A DNA stretch of 64,000 nucleotides from Chryseobacterium paridis (GCF_016595215.1 NZ_JAENHK010000001.1:868001-932000); one strand, 5' to 3'. Positions 37,018 through 47,415 are shown, counted from the first letter of the stretch. The notes: generated by a model from the sequence alone, not told the origin. Numbers and translations: made by a program.

Positions 37018-37053
37018 AAGGTCGGAAAATTATTATCCGACCTTTCTCTTTTT
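37018..37053 (+). terminator. Terminator of the sigma-factor operon
   Basis: AAGGTCGGA/TCCGACCTT, a 9-bp stem with a 9-base loop, is followed by TCTCTTTTT. Confidence 0.8.
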
Positions 37054-37080
37054 GAAATCTTTTTTATGATCTATGCTTTC

Positions 37081-37272
37081 TTATGTTGGTTCTTCCGAGC
37101 ACATATCTGCCTCTACAAAACACATTCCTGAAGTACAAGGATTTCCGGAAGGAGCAGATAAGCAACAGCCGTGATATCCATTATAGATAATGTGACGTGT
37201 CCCGCTTGGGCAGGTGTGACCACCGAGTACTTTTTTTAAATTTTCCCTGTTTAGCTTTGTTAGATTTTTCAT
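37081..37272 (-). CDS. Cys-rich peptide precursor with double-glycine leader (bacteriocin-like)
   Basis: 63 aa. The leader MKNLTKLNRENLKKVLGG has the LxxxLxxVLGG pattern of double-glycine leaders, recognised by peptidase-containing ABC exporters. The predicted mature part of 45 aa begins HTCPSGT and holds six Cys, including a CC pair, plus several Gly and Pro. Similar short bacteriocin-like precursors are widespread in Chryseobacterium. No maturation enzyme or C39-type exporter is adjacent, so processing would rely on genes elsewhere. Whether it is antimicrobial or a signal is unknown. Confidence 0.8.
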   Translation of the reverse strand: MKNLTKLNRENLKKVLGGHTCPSGTRHIIYNGYHGCCLSAPSGNPCTSGMCFVEADMCSEEPT

Positions 37273-37374
37273 AGTAATTTGTTTATAAAAGTTGTACTTA
37301 TGTCACTAATTTATGAAAAATTCAAACGCAAATTAATTATTTTGAAAAAAATATATCTTATTGATTATAAAAGC

Positions 37375-37402
37375 AAAAGCCTCAGATTGTAACGAGGCTT
37401 TT
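37375..37402 (-). terminator. fumC terminator
   Basis: AAAAGCCTC/GAGGCTTTT, a 9-bp stem with a 10-base loop, has T-rich sequence beyond it on the minus strand. It lies 27 nt after the fumC stop. Confidence 0.75.
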
Positions 37403-37428
37403 GGTATATAATTGTTTTGATGAGACTA

Positions 37429-38823
37429 CTATTTTAGACTTCCTACCATATCTTCAGGCTTTACCCATTCATCAAACTGTTCAGCAGTTAAAAGTCCAAG
37501 ATTTACAGCTTCTTCTTTTAAAGTCGTTCCATTTTTGTGGGCTGTCTTTGCAATCTTTGCTGCATTTTCATAACCAATGTGTGTATTTAAAGCAGTTACC
37601 AGCATTAAAGATTTATCAACCAATTCTTTGATTCTTTCATAGTTTGGTTCAATTCCAACTGCGCAGTGATCATTGAATGATATACATGCATCAGCAATCA
37701 GCTGAGCGGATTGTAAGAAGTTATAAGCCATTACCGGTTTGAAAACGTTTAGTTCATAGTTCCCCTGCGTCCCGGCAAATGAAATAGTTGTATCATTTCC
37801 TAAAACCTGAGCGCAAACCATCGTAAGTGCTTCATTTTGTGTTGGATTAACCTTTCCTGGCATGATAGAAGATCCCGGTTCATTTTCCGGAATATGAATT
37901 TCTCCGATCCCTGAACGTGGTCCGGAAGCTAATAATCTTACATCCTGTGCAATTTTAAACAAAGAAACTGCCAATTGTTTTAATGCGCCATGTGATTCTA
38001 CAATAGCATCGTGTGCAGCAAGAGCTTCAAATTTATTTTCTGCAGTTATAAAAGGGAGGTTGGTGAATTTTGCAATGTATTCGGCAACGGAAACATCATA
38101 TCCTTTTGGGGTATTCAATCCGGTTCCTACCGCAGTTCCTCCCAATGCCAATTCCGAAAGATGGGGAAGTGTATTTCTTAAAGCTCTCAAACCAAATTCC
38201 AATTGAGCCACATAACCAGAGAACTCCTGTCCTAAAGTTAAAGGAGTAGCATCCATCAAATGGGTTCTACCAATTTTTACAACATCCTTAAAAGCATTTG
38301 ATTTTTCTGCTAACGTATTTTTTAGTTTCTCAACAGCTGGAATGGTCACTTCCACTACTTTTTTATAAGCTGCAATATGCATTGCTGTTGGATAGGTATC
38401 ATTAGAAGACTGTGACTTGTTAACATCATCATTTGGGTGTATTTCAGATTTATCCCCAAGGGTTCCTCCATTGTTAACATGAGCTCTGTTGGATACCACT
38501 TCATTGATATTCATATTCGATTGTGTTCCGGAACCTGTCTGCCAGATAACCAATGGAAATTGATCATTTAATTTTCCTTCCAGGATTTCATCACAAACCT
38601 TCGCAATCATATCTCTTTTTTCAGCAGGAAGAGCTCCCAAATCGGTGTTAGCATAAGCTGCCGCTTTTTTTAAATAGGCAAAAGCATCTATAATTTCATG
38701 TGGCATTGAACCTTCGGGGCCAATCTTAAAATTATTTCTGGAACGCTCTGTCTGCGCACCCCAAAATTTATCAGCCGGTACCTGCACCTCACCCATGGTG
38801 TCTTTTTCTATTCTGTAATTCAT
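37429..38823 (-). CDS. fumC: Class II fumarate hydratase
   Basis: 464 aa from the ATG at 38823; the in-frame start 48 nt upstream only adds a hydrophobic stretch. Motifs: [58 protein letters not shown] and the mobile loop [16 protein letters not shown]. The iron-free enzyme interconverts fumarate and malate in the TCA cycle. It stands back to back with a class I fumarase gene across a 137-bp intergenic region. Confidence 0.97.
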   Translation of the reverse strand: MNYRIEKDTMGEVQVPADKFWGAQTERSRNNFKIGPEGSMPHEIIDAFAYLKKAAAYANTDLGALPAEKRDMIAKVCDEILEGKLNDQFPLVIWQTGSGTQSNMNINEVVSNRAHVNNGGTLGDKSEIHPNDDVNKSQSSNDTYPTAMHIAAYKKVVEVTIPAVEKLKNTLAEKSNAFKDVVKIGRTHLMDATPLTLGQEFSGYVAQLEFGLRALRNTLPHLSELALGGTAVGTGLNTPKGYDVSVAEYIAKFTNLPFITAENKFEALAAHDAIVESHGALKQLAVSLFKIAQDVRLLASGPRSGIGEIHIPENEPGSSIMPGKVNPTQNEALTMVCAQVLGNDTTISFAGTQGNYELNVFKPVMAYNFLQSAQLIADACISFNDHCAVGIEPNYERIKELVDKSLMLVTALNTHIGYENAAKIAKTAHKNGTTLKEEAVNLGLLTAEQFDEWVKPEDMVGSLK

Positions 38824-38935
38824 TGTGATTGAAATTTTTATAAAGTTAATCATAAACTGGAAAGTTCGCAATTTATAATGGTTATAAATATCAACGGATA
38901 TTGGTGATTTTACTCATGTTTTTTTCAGTATGTTT

Positions 38936-38943
38936 TATTTTTG
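38936..38943 (+). promoter_or_regulatory. Promoter box for the class I fumarase
   Basis: TATTTTTG followed by CA matches TAnnTTTG, 17 nt before the ATG at 38961. Confidence 0.6.
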
Positions 38944-38960
38944 CACAAAGAAAAAATTGA

Positions 38961-40568
38961 ATGGAATTTAGATATCAGGATCCGTATCCGATTCAGAAAG
39001 ATGATACGGTGTATAAGAAGCTTACGTCAGATTATGTAAAAGTTGACCAACTTGGAGACAGGGAGATTTTAACAATCGATCCGAAAGGGTTGGAGTTATT
39101 AGCTGAAGAGGCGATGGCAGATGTTTCTTTTATGCTTCGTTCTTCTCACCTTGAAAGCTTAAGAAGAATTATAGACGATCCTGAAGCGACTGATAATGAT
39201 CGTTTTGTTGCCTACAATTTATTACAGAATGCAGCTGTAGCAGTAGAAGGAGCTCTTCCTTCTTGTCAGGATACAGGAACTGCTATCGTTATGGGTAAAA
39301 AAGGAGAGAACGTTTATACAGGTGTAGATGATGGAGAGTATTTAAGTAAAGGGATTTACAATACCTACCAGAAAAGGAACCTGAGATATTCTCAGATCGT
39401 TCCTCTTGATATGTTTGAAGAAAAAAATTCCGGTTCAAACTTACCTGCTCAGATCGATTTGTATGCTAAAAAAGGAGATTCTTATGAATTTTTGTTTTTA
39501 ACAAAAGGAGGTGGATCAGCGAATAAGACATTTTTATATCAAAAGACAAAATCTTTACTCAACGAAAAGTCGCTTGAAGAATTTATTAAAGAGAGAATCT
39601 CAGACTTAGGAACTGCGGCTTGTCCACCTTATCACCTTGCTTTGGTTATTGGAGGAACTTCGGCAGAAGCCAATTTGGCTGCAGTAAAGAAAGCATCAGC
39701 AAAATATTATGATAACCTTCCAACCTCAGGTAATGAAGGAGGTCAGGCTTTCAGGGATCTGGAATGGGAAGCAAGGGTTCAGAAGATTTGCCAGGAGAGT
39801 TCTATTGGTGCTCAATTTGGTGGAAAATATTTAACACATGATGTAAGAGTTATACGACTACCTCGTCATGCAGCATCTTGCCCTGTTGGGATGGGAGTTT
39901 CCTGTTCGGCAGACAGAAATATCAAAGGCAAGATCAACAAAGATGGGATCTTCCTTGAACAACTGGAAGAAAATCCAAAGAGATTCTTACCTGAAACGGC
40001 TCCTCATCTTGAAGAGGCAGTTGAAGTTGATCTGAATAAACCAATGCCTGAAATTCTGGCTGAACTTTCTAAATATCCGATCAAAACCCGATTAAAACTA
40101 AACGGAACTTTAATCGTTGCCAGAGATATTGCTCACGCAAAAATTAAGGAATTGATCGACAGTGGGAAACCAATGCCGGAATACTTCAAAAATCATCCTG
40201 TTTATTATGCGGGGCCCGCAAAAACACCTGAAGGAATGCCTTCCGGAAGTTTTGGACCTACAACAGCAGGAAGAATGGATGTGTATGTAGACGAATTTCA
40301 AAGCCATGGTGGTAGCATGATTATGCTGGCAAAAGGAAATAGAAGTAAGGATGTAACGGAGGCATGTAAGAAGCATGGTGGATTCTATCTTGGATCGATC
40401 GGAGGTCCGGCAGCTATTCTTGCTAAAGACAATATTCTATCGGTGGATGTAGTTGATTTCCCGGAATTAGGTATGGAAGCTGTAAGAAAAATTGAGATCA
40501 AAGACTTCCCAGCATTCATCATTACGGATGATAAAGGAAATGATTTCTTTGCAGACCTTGCTCATTAA
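38961..40568 (+). CDS. Class I fumarate hydratase (Fe-S)
   Basis: 535 aa, as in FumA/FumB. The N-terminal part has the cluster Cys in [16 protein letters not shown], and others in [21 protein letters not shown] and [19 protein letters not shown]. The C-terminal swivelling domain shows [12 protein letters not shown] and [16 protein letters not shown]. The oxygen-sensitive 4Fe-4S enzyme does the same fumarate/malate reaction as fumC next door. Symbol withheld because class I enzymes are named variously (fumA, fumB). Confidence 0.95.
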   Translation: MEFRYQDPYPIQKDDTVYKKLTSDYVKVDQLGDREILTIDPKGLELLAEEAMADVSFMLRSSHLESLRRIIDDPEATDNDRFVAYNLLQNAAVAVEGALPSCQDTGTAIVMGKKGENVYTGVDDGEYLSKGIYNTYQKRNLRYSQIVPLDMFEEKNSGSNLPAQIDLYAKKGDSYEFLFLTKGGGSANKTFLYQKTKSLLNEKSLEEFIKERISDLGTAACPPYHLALVIGGTSAEANLAAVKKASAKYYDNLPTSGNEGGQAFRDLEWEARVQKICQESSIGAQFGGKYLTHDVRVIRLPRHAASCPVGMGVSCSADRNIKGKINKDGIFLEQLEENPKRFLPETAPHLEEAVEVDLNKPMPEILAELSKYPIKTRLKLNGTLIVARDIAHAKIKELIDSGKPMPEYFKNHPVYYAGPAKTPEGMPSGSFGPTTAGRMDVYVDEFQSHGGSMIMLAKGNRSKDVTEACKKHGGFYLGSIGGPAAILAKDNILSVDVVDFPELGMEAVRKIEIKDFPAFIITDDKGNDFFADLAH

Positions 40569-40611
40569 TTAGTTTAAAATAAAAATAAATAATAAAAATA
40601 GGCTTCTATCT

Positions 40612-40643
40612 TTTGTATAAAAAGGAAAAAAGTTCTATTTTTG
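40612..40643 (+). promoter_or_regulatory. Promoter of the 92-aa membrane-protein gene
   Basis: TTTG (40612-40615), a 20-nt spacer and TATTTTTG (40636-40643). The -7 box covers an in-frame TTG at 40641, which rules that codon out as the translation start. Confidence 0.65.
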
Positions 40644-40661
40644 CCTAAAATATTAAGAAAA

Positions 40662-40940
40662 ATGATGTTATCAGCATTTTGGCCGTTTTATCAGTTCCTT
40701 TGGACCATCTACTTTTTTACAATGTTCTTGGTAGGATTCTGGTGTATCTTTATGTTTTTTGGATTAGTAATCCCAATGTGGTTAAGTGAAGGTTTGATGG
40801 AATACTTCGGTAAAGTGAAGCCTTTTGATCCGGAAGATATTAGAAGAAAGAAAGTATATGAGCAGGAAGGAGTAGAAGTGATCTTCAACGAGCCTAAAGG
40901 TAACGGTCCTTTCTTACACGATAGTCACGGACATCATTAA
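40662..40940 (+). CDS. Small membrane protein, function unknown
   Basis: 92 aa from the ATG at 40662 (or the next ATG, 40665). One long or two short hydrophobic segments lie at ~3-45 (FWPFYQFLWTIYFFTMFLVG...). A conserved-looking polar C-terminal part follows (KVKPFDPEDIRRKK) and ends with a His-rich tail (HDSHGHH). I do not recognise a family. It has its own promoter and terminator. Confidence 0.7.
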   Translation: MMLSAFWPFYQFLWTIYFFTMFLVGFWCIFMFFGLVIPMWLSEGLMEYFGKVKPFDPEDIRRKKVYEQEGVEVIFNEPKGNGPFLHDSHGHH

Positions 40941-41005
40941 TTGATTGTCATTGCTTTTTCACCTTAATTCTGAAAAAGTAATATCAAAGCAAAACAACAT
41001 ATACA

Positions 41006-41036
41006 AAACCACTTAATTTATTAGGTGGTTTTTTTA
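41006..41036. terminator. Terminator between converging genes
   Basis: AAACCACTTAA/TTAGGTGGTTT (one G-U pair), followed by T7 on the plus strand. On the minus strand the run is shorter. Serves the 92-aa gene and perhaps the AraC gene. Confidence 0.75.
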
Positions 41037-41903
41037 TGTATTTCTGAGCTTTTCCGGAGACAATCCGAATTTCTTTTTAAAAGCTCTTGTAAAGTTTTGT
41101 ACATATTCATACCCACATTCGATGGAGATTTCTTTGATCATAATCTCTTTATTGATGATCATTTTTTTTGCCTTGAGCATTCTGAGCTCCGAAATATAAT
41201 CAGTTATTGTAATGTTGTATTGTGACTTGAATTCTTTCCTCATTGTACTCTGATTGATTCCGATGAGCTTACCCATTTCTTCTATCCTGATATTCTTATG
41301 GAAATTTTCATCCACAAACTTTTTGATCAGGGTTGCTGTTTTGGGAGAAGTGTCTTGAATGTTTTTTTCGTGAAACTGTTCAATGACTAAAATAAGAAGC
41401 TTGATGATCTTTGCTTCTATAAGCAATTTTTGCATCACCCCTCTTTTTGAATTGGACATGATTTCTTTGAGGATTATATGCATTTCAGCGGTCATGTATG
41501 CCGGAGTTTCCTTGTGGAGGAAAATATACCTGTTGTTTAGCATTCCTTCCAATATCTCTTTGCTTTCTAAACCGGAATCAGGATTGATCAAATTGAAGAT
41601 ATATTGATAATTGATCTGAATTTGAAAATATTTCAATATTTCGTGATTATCTACCCAAAGTTCCGAAGTATTTTCCTGTGCCGAATAATGAAGAATGTAT
41701 TGATTTTCTTTAAACAAAAAGCTTGTGTTGCAATCCTGGGCTTCCAAATGGATATTTGGGCTTAGCAAAAAGAGAAGATTAAAGCTTGATTTTTCTTCAA
41801 TCATGCTTGATTTTGAAGATTTTTCAGAACATAATTCTTCCTGCATTATTATTTTAATGTCTTCGGATTGGAATAGTAATCCCTTTCTAGATTGGTCTTT
41901 CAT
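41034..41903 (-). CDS. AraC-family transcriptional regulator
   Basis: 289 aa. The N-terminal ~185 residues are a variable ligand or dimer domain. The last ~100 carry the double helix-turn-helix: IRIEEMGKLIGINQSTMRKEFKSQY, then MIKEISIECGYEYVQNFTRAFKKKFGLSPEKLR. It is divergent from the FISUMP-domain gene at 42056 (152-bp gap), which may be a target, but this is inference. Confidence 0.9.
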   Translation of the reverse strand: MKDQSRKGLLFQSEDIKIIMQEELCSEKSSKSSMIEEKSSFNLLFLLSPNIHLEAQDCNTSFLFKENQYILHYSAQENTSELWVDNHEILKYFQIQINYQYIFNLINPDSGLESKEILEGMLNNRYIFLHKETPAYMTAEMHIILKEIMSNSKRGVMQKLLIEAKIIKLLILVIEQFHEKNIQDTSPKTATLIKKFVDENFHKNIRIEEMGKLIGINQSTMRKEFKSQYNITITDYISELRMLKAKKMIINKEIMIKEISIECGYEYVQNFTRAFKKKFGLSPEKLRNT

Positions 41904-42002
41904 GCGACAATCTTTTTACGGTCATGGTACAATTTAAAGCTAAAGTGAAACCTCAGATAACAAAAAGTTTGGAAATGATAACTTAAGGTTAATAGAGTAC
42001 AG

Positions 42003-42010
42003 TACTTTTG
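42003..42010 (+). promoter_or_regulatory. Promoter box upstream of the FISUMP gene
   Basis: TACTTTTG followed by CG matches TAnnTTTG, 45 nt before the ATG at 42056. Confidence 0.5.
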
Positions 42011-42055
42011 CGCAAAGTTAAATTAAATTTAGAATAATTAAAAATAATATTCGTT

Positions 42056-43141
42056 ATGTTTAAAAATTTACATTTTGCAATGCGGAAATTGGGAGTGGGA
42101 TTAGGGTTGCTCAGCATTGCCAATAGTTTTTTATATGCTCAACAATGGGCAAATGGTAGTGGAGTACAAGCTGTTTCTGGAACTTCAACTACCAAAACAA
42201 CACCAGTATGCAATAATACGGATCCGGGAAATAATCCGGGAGATGTTGGTTGTGTCTCTTTTATTTATAAAGGGAGCTCTGTTTCTTACAATACGGTAAG
42301 AGGAAAAGATGGGAGAATATGGCTTCAGCAAAACTTAGGAAGTACGCAGGTGGCAACATCAATGACGGATGAAGATTCGTATGGAGATCTATTTCAATGG
42401 GGAAGATGGGACGATGGACATCAGAAAAAAAATTCATTAACCGTAGGTATTCCAACACCAAACTCTCCGGATGGACTGGCGGGAATCGCTTCATTTATTA
42501 CAGGATCGTGGTGGTCTGCAAATTCTTTAACAGATCAATGGTCTGCAAATTCAATGGCCTCGGTAAACTCCGGCGACGGATACGATCCTTGTAAAGCAAT
42601 AGGTCAGGGTTGGAAAATGCCCAATCAGGCAGACTGGACAGCTTTACAAAACGCTGAGATCATTAATAATCCGGCTACAGCTTATAGCAGTACCCTAAAA
42701 TTGCCGGCAGCAGGATATAGAAGCCCAAGTAGTGGTGATTATACGTTTGTAGGGCAAAGAGGGTATTACTGGAGTTCGACTCCGTCATCATTCGGAGCTA
42801 AATATTTCTATATTGGAACTACGATTGGAAATCCAAATGCCGGAAGCCCAAGAGGTCAGGGGCAATCTGTAAGATGTATCAAGGAAGTTTCTTCACTGGG
42901 TACGTCTGAAATCAAACTAAATACAGTAGGTGTTTATCCTAACCCTACCAATGGCATTCTTAACATCAAAGTAGATTCTGTAATAGAAAGTGTACAGGTG
43001 ACGAATGTTGTTGGGCAGGTAATTGATGTACCATTCTTTACGAATCACATTAACATGCAGGGAATTCCAAACGGAGTTTATGTGGTGCAGCTGAAATTAA
43101 AGAATGGTCAGACTTTCTCAAAAAAGATCATTAAAAACTAA
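42056..43141 (+). CDS. FISUMP-domain protein with T9SS sorting domain
   Basis: 361 aa. Signal-like N-terminus (RKLGVGLGLLSIANSFLYAQQ). Residues ~85-280 match the Fibrobacter succinogenes major paralogous domain: WLQQNLGSTQVATSMTD, YGDLFQWGRW, CPxGWKMPN-type (CKAIGQGWKMPNQADW), GYYWSSTPSS, and a terminal SVRCIKE. The C-terminal ~75 residues form a T9SS sorting domain (VGVYPNPTNGILNIKVDS...NGVYVVQLKLKNGQTFSKKIIKN). It is exported and anchored on the cell surface or released. Function unknown. Confidence 0.88.
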   Translation: MFKNLHFAMRKLGVGLGLLSIANSFLYAQQWANGSGVQAVSGTSTTKTTPVCNNTDPGNNPGDVGCVSFIYKGSSVSYNTVRGKDGRIWLQQNLGSTQVATSMTDEDSYGDLFQWGRWDDGHQKKNSLTVGIPTPNSPDGLAGIASFITGSWWSANSLTDQWSANSMASVNSGDGYDPCKAIGQGWKMPNQADWTALQNAEIINNPATAYSSTLKLPAAGYRSPSSGDYTFVGQRGYYWSSTPSSFGAKYFYIGTTIGNPNAGSPRGQGQSVRCIKEVSSLGTSEIKLNTVGVYPNPTNGILNIKVDSVIESVQVTNVVGQVIDVPFFTNHINMQGIPNGVYVVQLKLKNGQTFSKKIIKN

Positions 43142-43166
43142 TGTTCGCATATTGATTGATTATTTA

Positions 43167-43197
43167 AAAAGGTCCTTAAAAAAGACCTTTTGTTTTT
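43167..43197 (+). terminator. Terminator after the FISUMP gene
   Basis: AAAAGGTC/GACCTTTT, an 8-bp stem, is followed by GTTTTT. Confidence 0.8.
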
Positions 43198-43254
43198 AAT
43201 AGATCACAATTTATAGTGTGGTCATAAAGAAGATAGTTCATTTTTTAGTTAAAT

Positions 43255-43300
43255 AAACCCGCAGTGTATCCTATGTAGTACATTGCGGGTTTTGTTTTTG
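43255..43300. terminator. Terminator of the alpha/beta hydrolase gene
   Basis: AAACCCGCA-g-TGTA / TACA-t-TGCGGGTTT, a 14-bp stem with one G-U pair, with T-rich flanks on both sides. It lies just beyond the hydrolase stop on the minus strand. Confidence 0.75.
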
Positions 43301-43323
43301 AATAGGCTTGATTTGAGAAAGGC

Positions 43324-44331
43324 CTATTTGGTATAAGAATCGACCTCACTAATGGCATCTGCAAATGCTTTTGGAGCTTCCTGCGGTACATTATGGCCAA
43401 TCCCATTGAGGATTTTGTGAGAATATTTTCCAGTGAATTTATTTGCATACGCTTTTCCATCTGCTGCCAGGCCATCAAAATCACTACTTATTGTAATGGT
43501 CGGAACGGTAATGACAGGTCGTTTGGCAAGTCGGTTTTCTAAATCTTCATACTGAGTTTCTCCCTTAGCAAGAGAAAGTCTCCAGCGATAATTGTGAATA
43601 ACAATAGCTACATGATCCGGGTTTTTGAAAGAAGCTGCTGTCTGATCATAGGTTGCATCGTCAAAATTCCATTTCGGAGAGGCAAGTTTCCAGATCAACT
43701 TATTGAATTCATAGGTGTTGTCCCCATAGCCTTTCTCGCCACGTGCAGTAGAAAAATAATATTGATACCACCAGCCGTATTCGGCGGTTGGATTCAATGG
43801 ATTTTGGTTGCTGTCTAAATTTGTGATCAGGTAGCCACTTACTGAAACCAGGGCTTTTACGCGCTCAGGCCAAAGCGCAGCCATAACATCTGCTGTTCTT
43901 GCGCCCCAATCAAATCCCCCAACAATTGCTTTGTTTATTTTAAGAGCATCCATCAAAGCAATAATGTCCTTAGCGACAGCTGATTGCTGACCATTCCTCA
44001 TGGTGTTGTCAGAGATAAAACGAGTGGTTCCAAATCCCCTTAAGTAAGGAGTGATGACTCTGTAACCTTTTGATACCAAAAGAGGAACTACTTCATTATA
44101 ACTATGAATGTCGTATGGCCATCCATGAAGTAGGATAACAGGGGTGCCATTTGTAGGCCCCGCTTCTGTATATCCAATATTAAGGACACCGGCATCAATT
44201 TGTTTTAAAGTACCCAGATAGCTTTTTTGCTGAGCATTAGCCAATCCCACATTGAAAAGGATCATCAGGATTAGGCTTACTGTTATTTTTTCAATCATAT
44301 ACTGAAACTTGAATATTGGTTTTGTAAACAT
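43324..44331 (-). CDS. Exported alpha/beta hydrolase of the epoxide hydrolase/haloalkane dehalogenase type
   Basis: 335 aa. From the internal ATG at 44298 the protein begins with a clear signal peptide (MIEKITVSLILMILFNVGLANAQ), so that start is a good alternative. The oxyanion motif is HGWPYD. The nucleophile elbow GGFDWGARTAD carries Asp, not Ser, which places it with epoxide hydrolases and dehalogenases. The catalytic His is in GIGHNVPQEAPKAFA, with an acid region SSDFDGLA. The substrate cannot be told. It is likely periplasmic. Confidence 0.85.
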   Translation of the reverse strand: MFTKPIFKFQYMIEKITVSLILMILFNVGLANAQQKSYLGTLKQIDAGVLNIGYTEAGPTNGTPVILLHGWPYDIHSYNEVVPLLVSKGYRVITPYLRGFGTTRFISDNTMRNGQQSAVAKDIIALMDALKINKAIVGGFDWGARTADVMAALWPERVKALVSVSGYLITNLDSNQNPLNPTAEYGWWYQYYFSTARGEKGYGDNTYEFNKLIWKLASPKWNFDDATYDQTAASFKNPDHVAIVIHNYRWRLSLAKGETQYEDLENRLAKRPVITVPTITISSDFDGLAADGKAYANKFTGKYSHKILNGIGHNVPQEAPKAFADAISEVDSYTK

Positions 44332-44574
44332 AGCGTAGGTTTTTAATTGTTTTAGAGTGAGTTTTTAATTTCTGATTCAAAAGTAGGACTGCTATTGAGG
44401 GGAAACAATTGATAAACAGGTGAGCTGGACAATATTAAGTGTGAACCTGTCATTTTAAAACCTGAAAAATTTGCAGATCAGATCAATCAAATATTGTGAA
44501 GCAGTATATCTTAGAATGACTATTTCCGGAAATAAACTATTTTAGTATAAATATTAATAGAAAAACGAGCTTTT

Positions 44575-47415
44575 ATGAAGAAATTTTATTCCGGTATATT
44601 ACTGTTGATTACCATTTTCGTGTTTGGGCAAATCAACTATACCATTACCCCTAATCCGTTTAATGAAACCGATCAGATTACGCTAACAGTTCCCGGTGAT
44701 CAGATTGATGAATCTGCCTGGGGAGTTAGCAATCATACGATTTATATTTGGTCCTGGTCTTTGGATACCAATTATGGGAACAGCCAAAACTGCCCGACGA
44801 ATGGGAGCTGGGATAATTCCGATGACTTAAATAAATTAAATTATGACACAACCACAGATACTTATTCACTTACATTTACTCCCACTGCTTTTTTCGGAAG
44901 AACGGGAATTGGGAGATTTGGTTTTCTTTTAAAAAATAAAACAGGAAGTCATCAAACCACCCCTGATATTTTTGTTAATGTGGGGGTGCTTAATCTTACT
45001 TTAACCAATCCTCTTCCCAATAGCCTTACATCGGTGCCTTCTGGAAGTTCTGTTTCAGTTACAGCAACCACAAATGTAAATGCTACCTTCCAGTTAAAAG
45101 CGAATGGAGTTGTCGTAAATTCTACTTCTGCTCCTGGTACATCATATTCTTACAACTATACAGTTTCAGCAGATGCTAATATGGAACTGATTGCAACAGA
45201 TACTAATTCAAATTCTAAAAATGCAGCTTTTATATTGCAATTGCCCAGAAACGTTGTTAGTGAAGCAATTCCAGCCTGGATAAAGCAAGGGATTAATTAT
45301 CACCCAACAGATCATACAAAAGTAGGGCTGGCTTTATATGCTCCCCACAAAAACTTTGTTCACGTGATTGGAAGTTTTAATAATTGGGTGGTCAACGATA
45401 CTTATCTGATGAAAAGGGACACGACAAATCCGGATTTATATTGGATTGAGCTGAATGGAATTACTCCCTCTCAATTATACACTTTTCAGTACAGAACCAA
45501 TGATTTGAAAAAAGTAGCTGATCCGTTCTCTCCGCAGATTCTGTCTTCTTATGATGATCAGTGGATCTCGGCTTCTACCTATCCCAATTTGCCTCCTTTT
45601 CCAGCAGGACAGGATTTTGAAGTTTCATTATTTAAAACCGGACAAGCTGGTTATAACTGGCAGGTAACGAATTTTCAAAGGCCTAATAAAGAAAATCTGG
45701 TAGTGTACGAATTACTGCTAAGGGATTTTACACAAGAAAAGAACTGGCAGTCTTTGATCAACAAAATTACTTATCTAAAGAATCTGAATATCAATGCTAT
45801 CGAGCTTCTTCCTATCATGGAATTTGAAGGGAACCTTTCATGGGGTTATAATACTTCTTTTCATTATGCTTTAGATAAAGCTTATGGAACGCCTGAGAAA
45901 TTTAAAGAGTTTATCGATCTCTGTCATCAAAATGGGATTGCAGTGATTTTAGACATCGCATTTAACCACGCAACAGGAAGATCACCGTTGGTAAGGCTAT
46001 GGAATATTGATCCTGATGGAGATGGATATGGAAATGTTGCTGCAAATAATCCATATTTTAATCAGGTTCCTAAACATTCTTACAATGTTTTCAACGATTT
46101 CAATCATTCAAGTGCGGCAACTCAATATTACGTTGAAAGAACTTTGAAGCAATGGCTGACGGAATATAAAATTGATGGATTTCGCTGGGACCTTACCAAA
46201 GGTTTTACCCAAAACTGTTCTGAAAATGATGAAAACTGCACCAATGCTTATCAACAGGACAGAGTAGATATCTTAAAAAGCTATGCTGATAAACAGTGGG
46301 CAATTGATCCTAATTCTTATATGATTTTTGAACATCTGGGAACCGATGCTGAAGAACAGCAATGGGCAAATTACAGGGTTGCTGAAGGAAAAGGAGTAAT
46401 GCTCTGGAATAAGCAGACAGAGCCTTATAATCAAAACACAATGGGGTATAAGGATAATAGCAATTTTGATAGAATGGATCATGAACTTCATGGTTTTAAT
46501 ACGATGAATGTAGTTGGATATGGCGAAAGTCATGACGAAGAGAGATTAATGTTTAAGAATCTTGAATACGGAGCAATCAATGGAGCATACAGTGTGAAAA
46601 ATCTAAATACCGCCCTGGAAAGAATGAAAACCTTTGGAGCAACCTTCTTTACGATACCAGGACCGAAAATGATCTGGCAATTTGGAGAGCTCGGTTATGA
46701 ATTCAGTATCAACAGATGTGCAGACGGTTCGATCAACAATGGATGCAGGACAGATGAGAAACCAATTGCTTTTACTTTGGGCTATGATAATAATACAAAC
46801 AGAACAGCTGTGTATGATACCTGGGCAAAAATTATTAACATCAGAAATACCTATCCCGTATTTACATCAAAAACCTATACTGTAGAATCAAATAATTTGT
46901 CCAATGATCCGGATGGATTGATCACAAGAATCTATGTATATGATAACTTACTTACGAACGGAGTGAAGAATATTGTTGTGCTGGCAAATTATAATACATC
47001 GGCCAAAAATGTAGTTCCTTATTTTCCATATACGGGTCAATGGCAGAATTTAATGGATAATAGCATTTCAAATATTACTTCGACTACAGCTCCTATAACG
47101 TTACAGCCAGGCGAATTTAGAATTTTTGGGAACTATACAGGAAATTTATCAACTATAGACGAAAATGCTGACCAGAGACTATCACTTCAGATAATAGATA
47201 ACCCTGTAAAAGATAAAATAGCGAGGTTAAAGTATTATAAAGCTAAAAATGGAGAAATTAGTATTTATGATATGACGGGCAAAAAAATGGAATCTTTTAA
47301 ACTTAAAAATGAGAATGGGACTTATGAGTTGAAAACCAGCTATCCTTCTGGAAATTATTTGGTTCATTTGAAATCTGATACAGGAGTTGCTATTCAGAAA
47401 ATGATTGTTAAATAG
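44575..47415 (+). CDS. Secreted GH13 alpha-amylase-family enzyme with T9SS sorting domain
   Basis: 946 aa with a signal peptide (MKKFYSGILLLITIFVFG). An Ig-like/starch-binding-like region occupies ~20-220, then a CBM48/isoamylase-N-like domain at ~240-345 (HVIGSFNNWVV). The GH13 barrel motifs are present: region I DIAFNHATG, region II GFRWDLTKGF (nucleophile Asp), region III YMIFEHLG (acid Glu), region IV GYGESHDEERL. The last ~80 residues form a T9SS sorting domain ending YLVHLKSDTG...MIVK. It likely hydrolyses starch or glycogen outside the cell. Confidence 0.92.
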   Translation: MKKFYSGILLLITIFVFGQINYTITPNPFNETDQITLTVPGDQIDESAWGVSNHTIYIWSWSLDTNYGNSQNCPTNGSWDNSDDLNKLNYDTTTDTYSLTFTPTAFFGRTGIGRFGFLLKNKTGSHQTTPDIFVNVGVLNLTLTNPLPNSLTSVPSGSSVSVTATTNVNATFQLKANGVVVNSTSAPGTSYSYNYTVSADANMELIATDTNSNSKNAAFILQLPRNVVSEAIPAWIKQGINYHPTDHTKVGLALYAPHKNFVHVIGSFNNWVVNDTYLMKRDTTNPDLYWIELNGITPSQLYTFQYRTNDLKKVADPFSPQILSSYDDQWISASTYPNLPPFPAGQDFEVSLFKTGQAGYNWQVTNFQRPNKENLVVYELLLRDFTQEKNWQSLINKITYLKNLNINAIELLPIMEFEGNLSWGYNTSFHYALDKAYGTPEKFKEFIDLCHQNGIAVILDIAFNHATGRSPLVRLWNIDPDGDGYGNVAANNPYFNQVPKHSYNVFNDFNHSSAATQYYVERTLKQWLTEYKIDGFRWDLTKGFTQNCSENDENCTNAYQQDRVDILKSYADKQWAIDPNSYMIFEHLGTDAEEQQWANYRVAEGKGVMLWNKQTEPYNQNTMGYKDNSNFDRMDHELHGFNTMNVVGYGESHDEERLMFKNLEYGAINGAYSVKNLNTALERMKTFGATFFTIPGPKMIWQFGELGYEFSINRCADGSINNGCRTDEKPIAFTLGYDNNTNRTAVYDTWAKIINIRNTYPVFTSKTYTVESNNLSNDPDGLITRIYVYDNLLTNGVKNIVVLANYNTSAKNVVPYFPYTGQWQNLMDNSISNITSTTAPITLQPGEFRIFGNYTGNLSTIDENADQRLSLQIIDNPVKDKIARLKYYKAKNGEISIYDMTGKKMESFKLKNENGTYELKTSYPSGNYLVHLKSDTGVAIQKMIVK

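Noticed and set aside
40641..40661. TTG start for the small membrane-protein gene
   Set aside because: The codon lies inside the TATTTTTG -7 box, so it would not be in the transcript; the ATG at 40662 was used.
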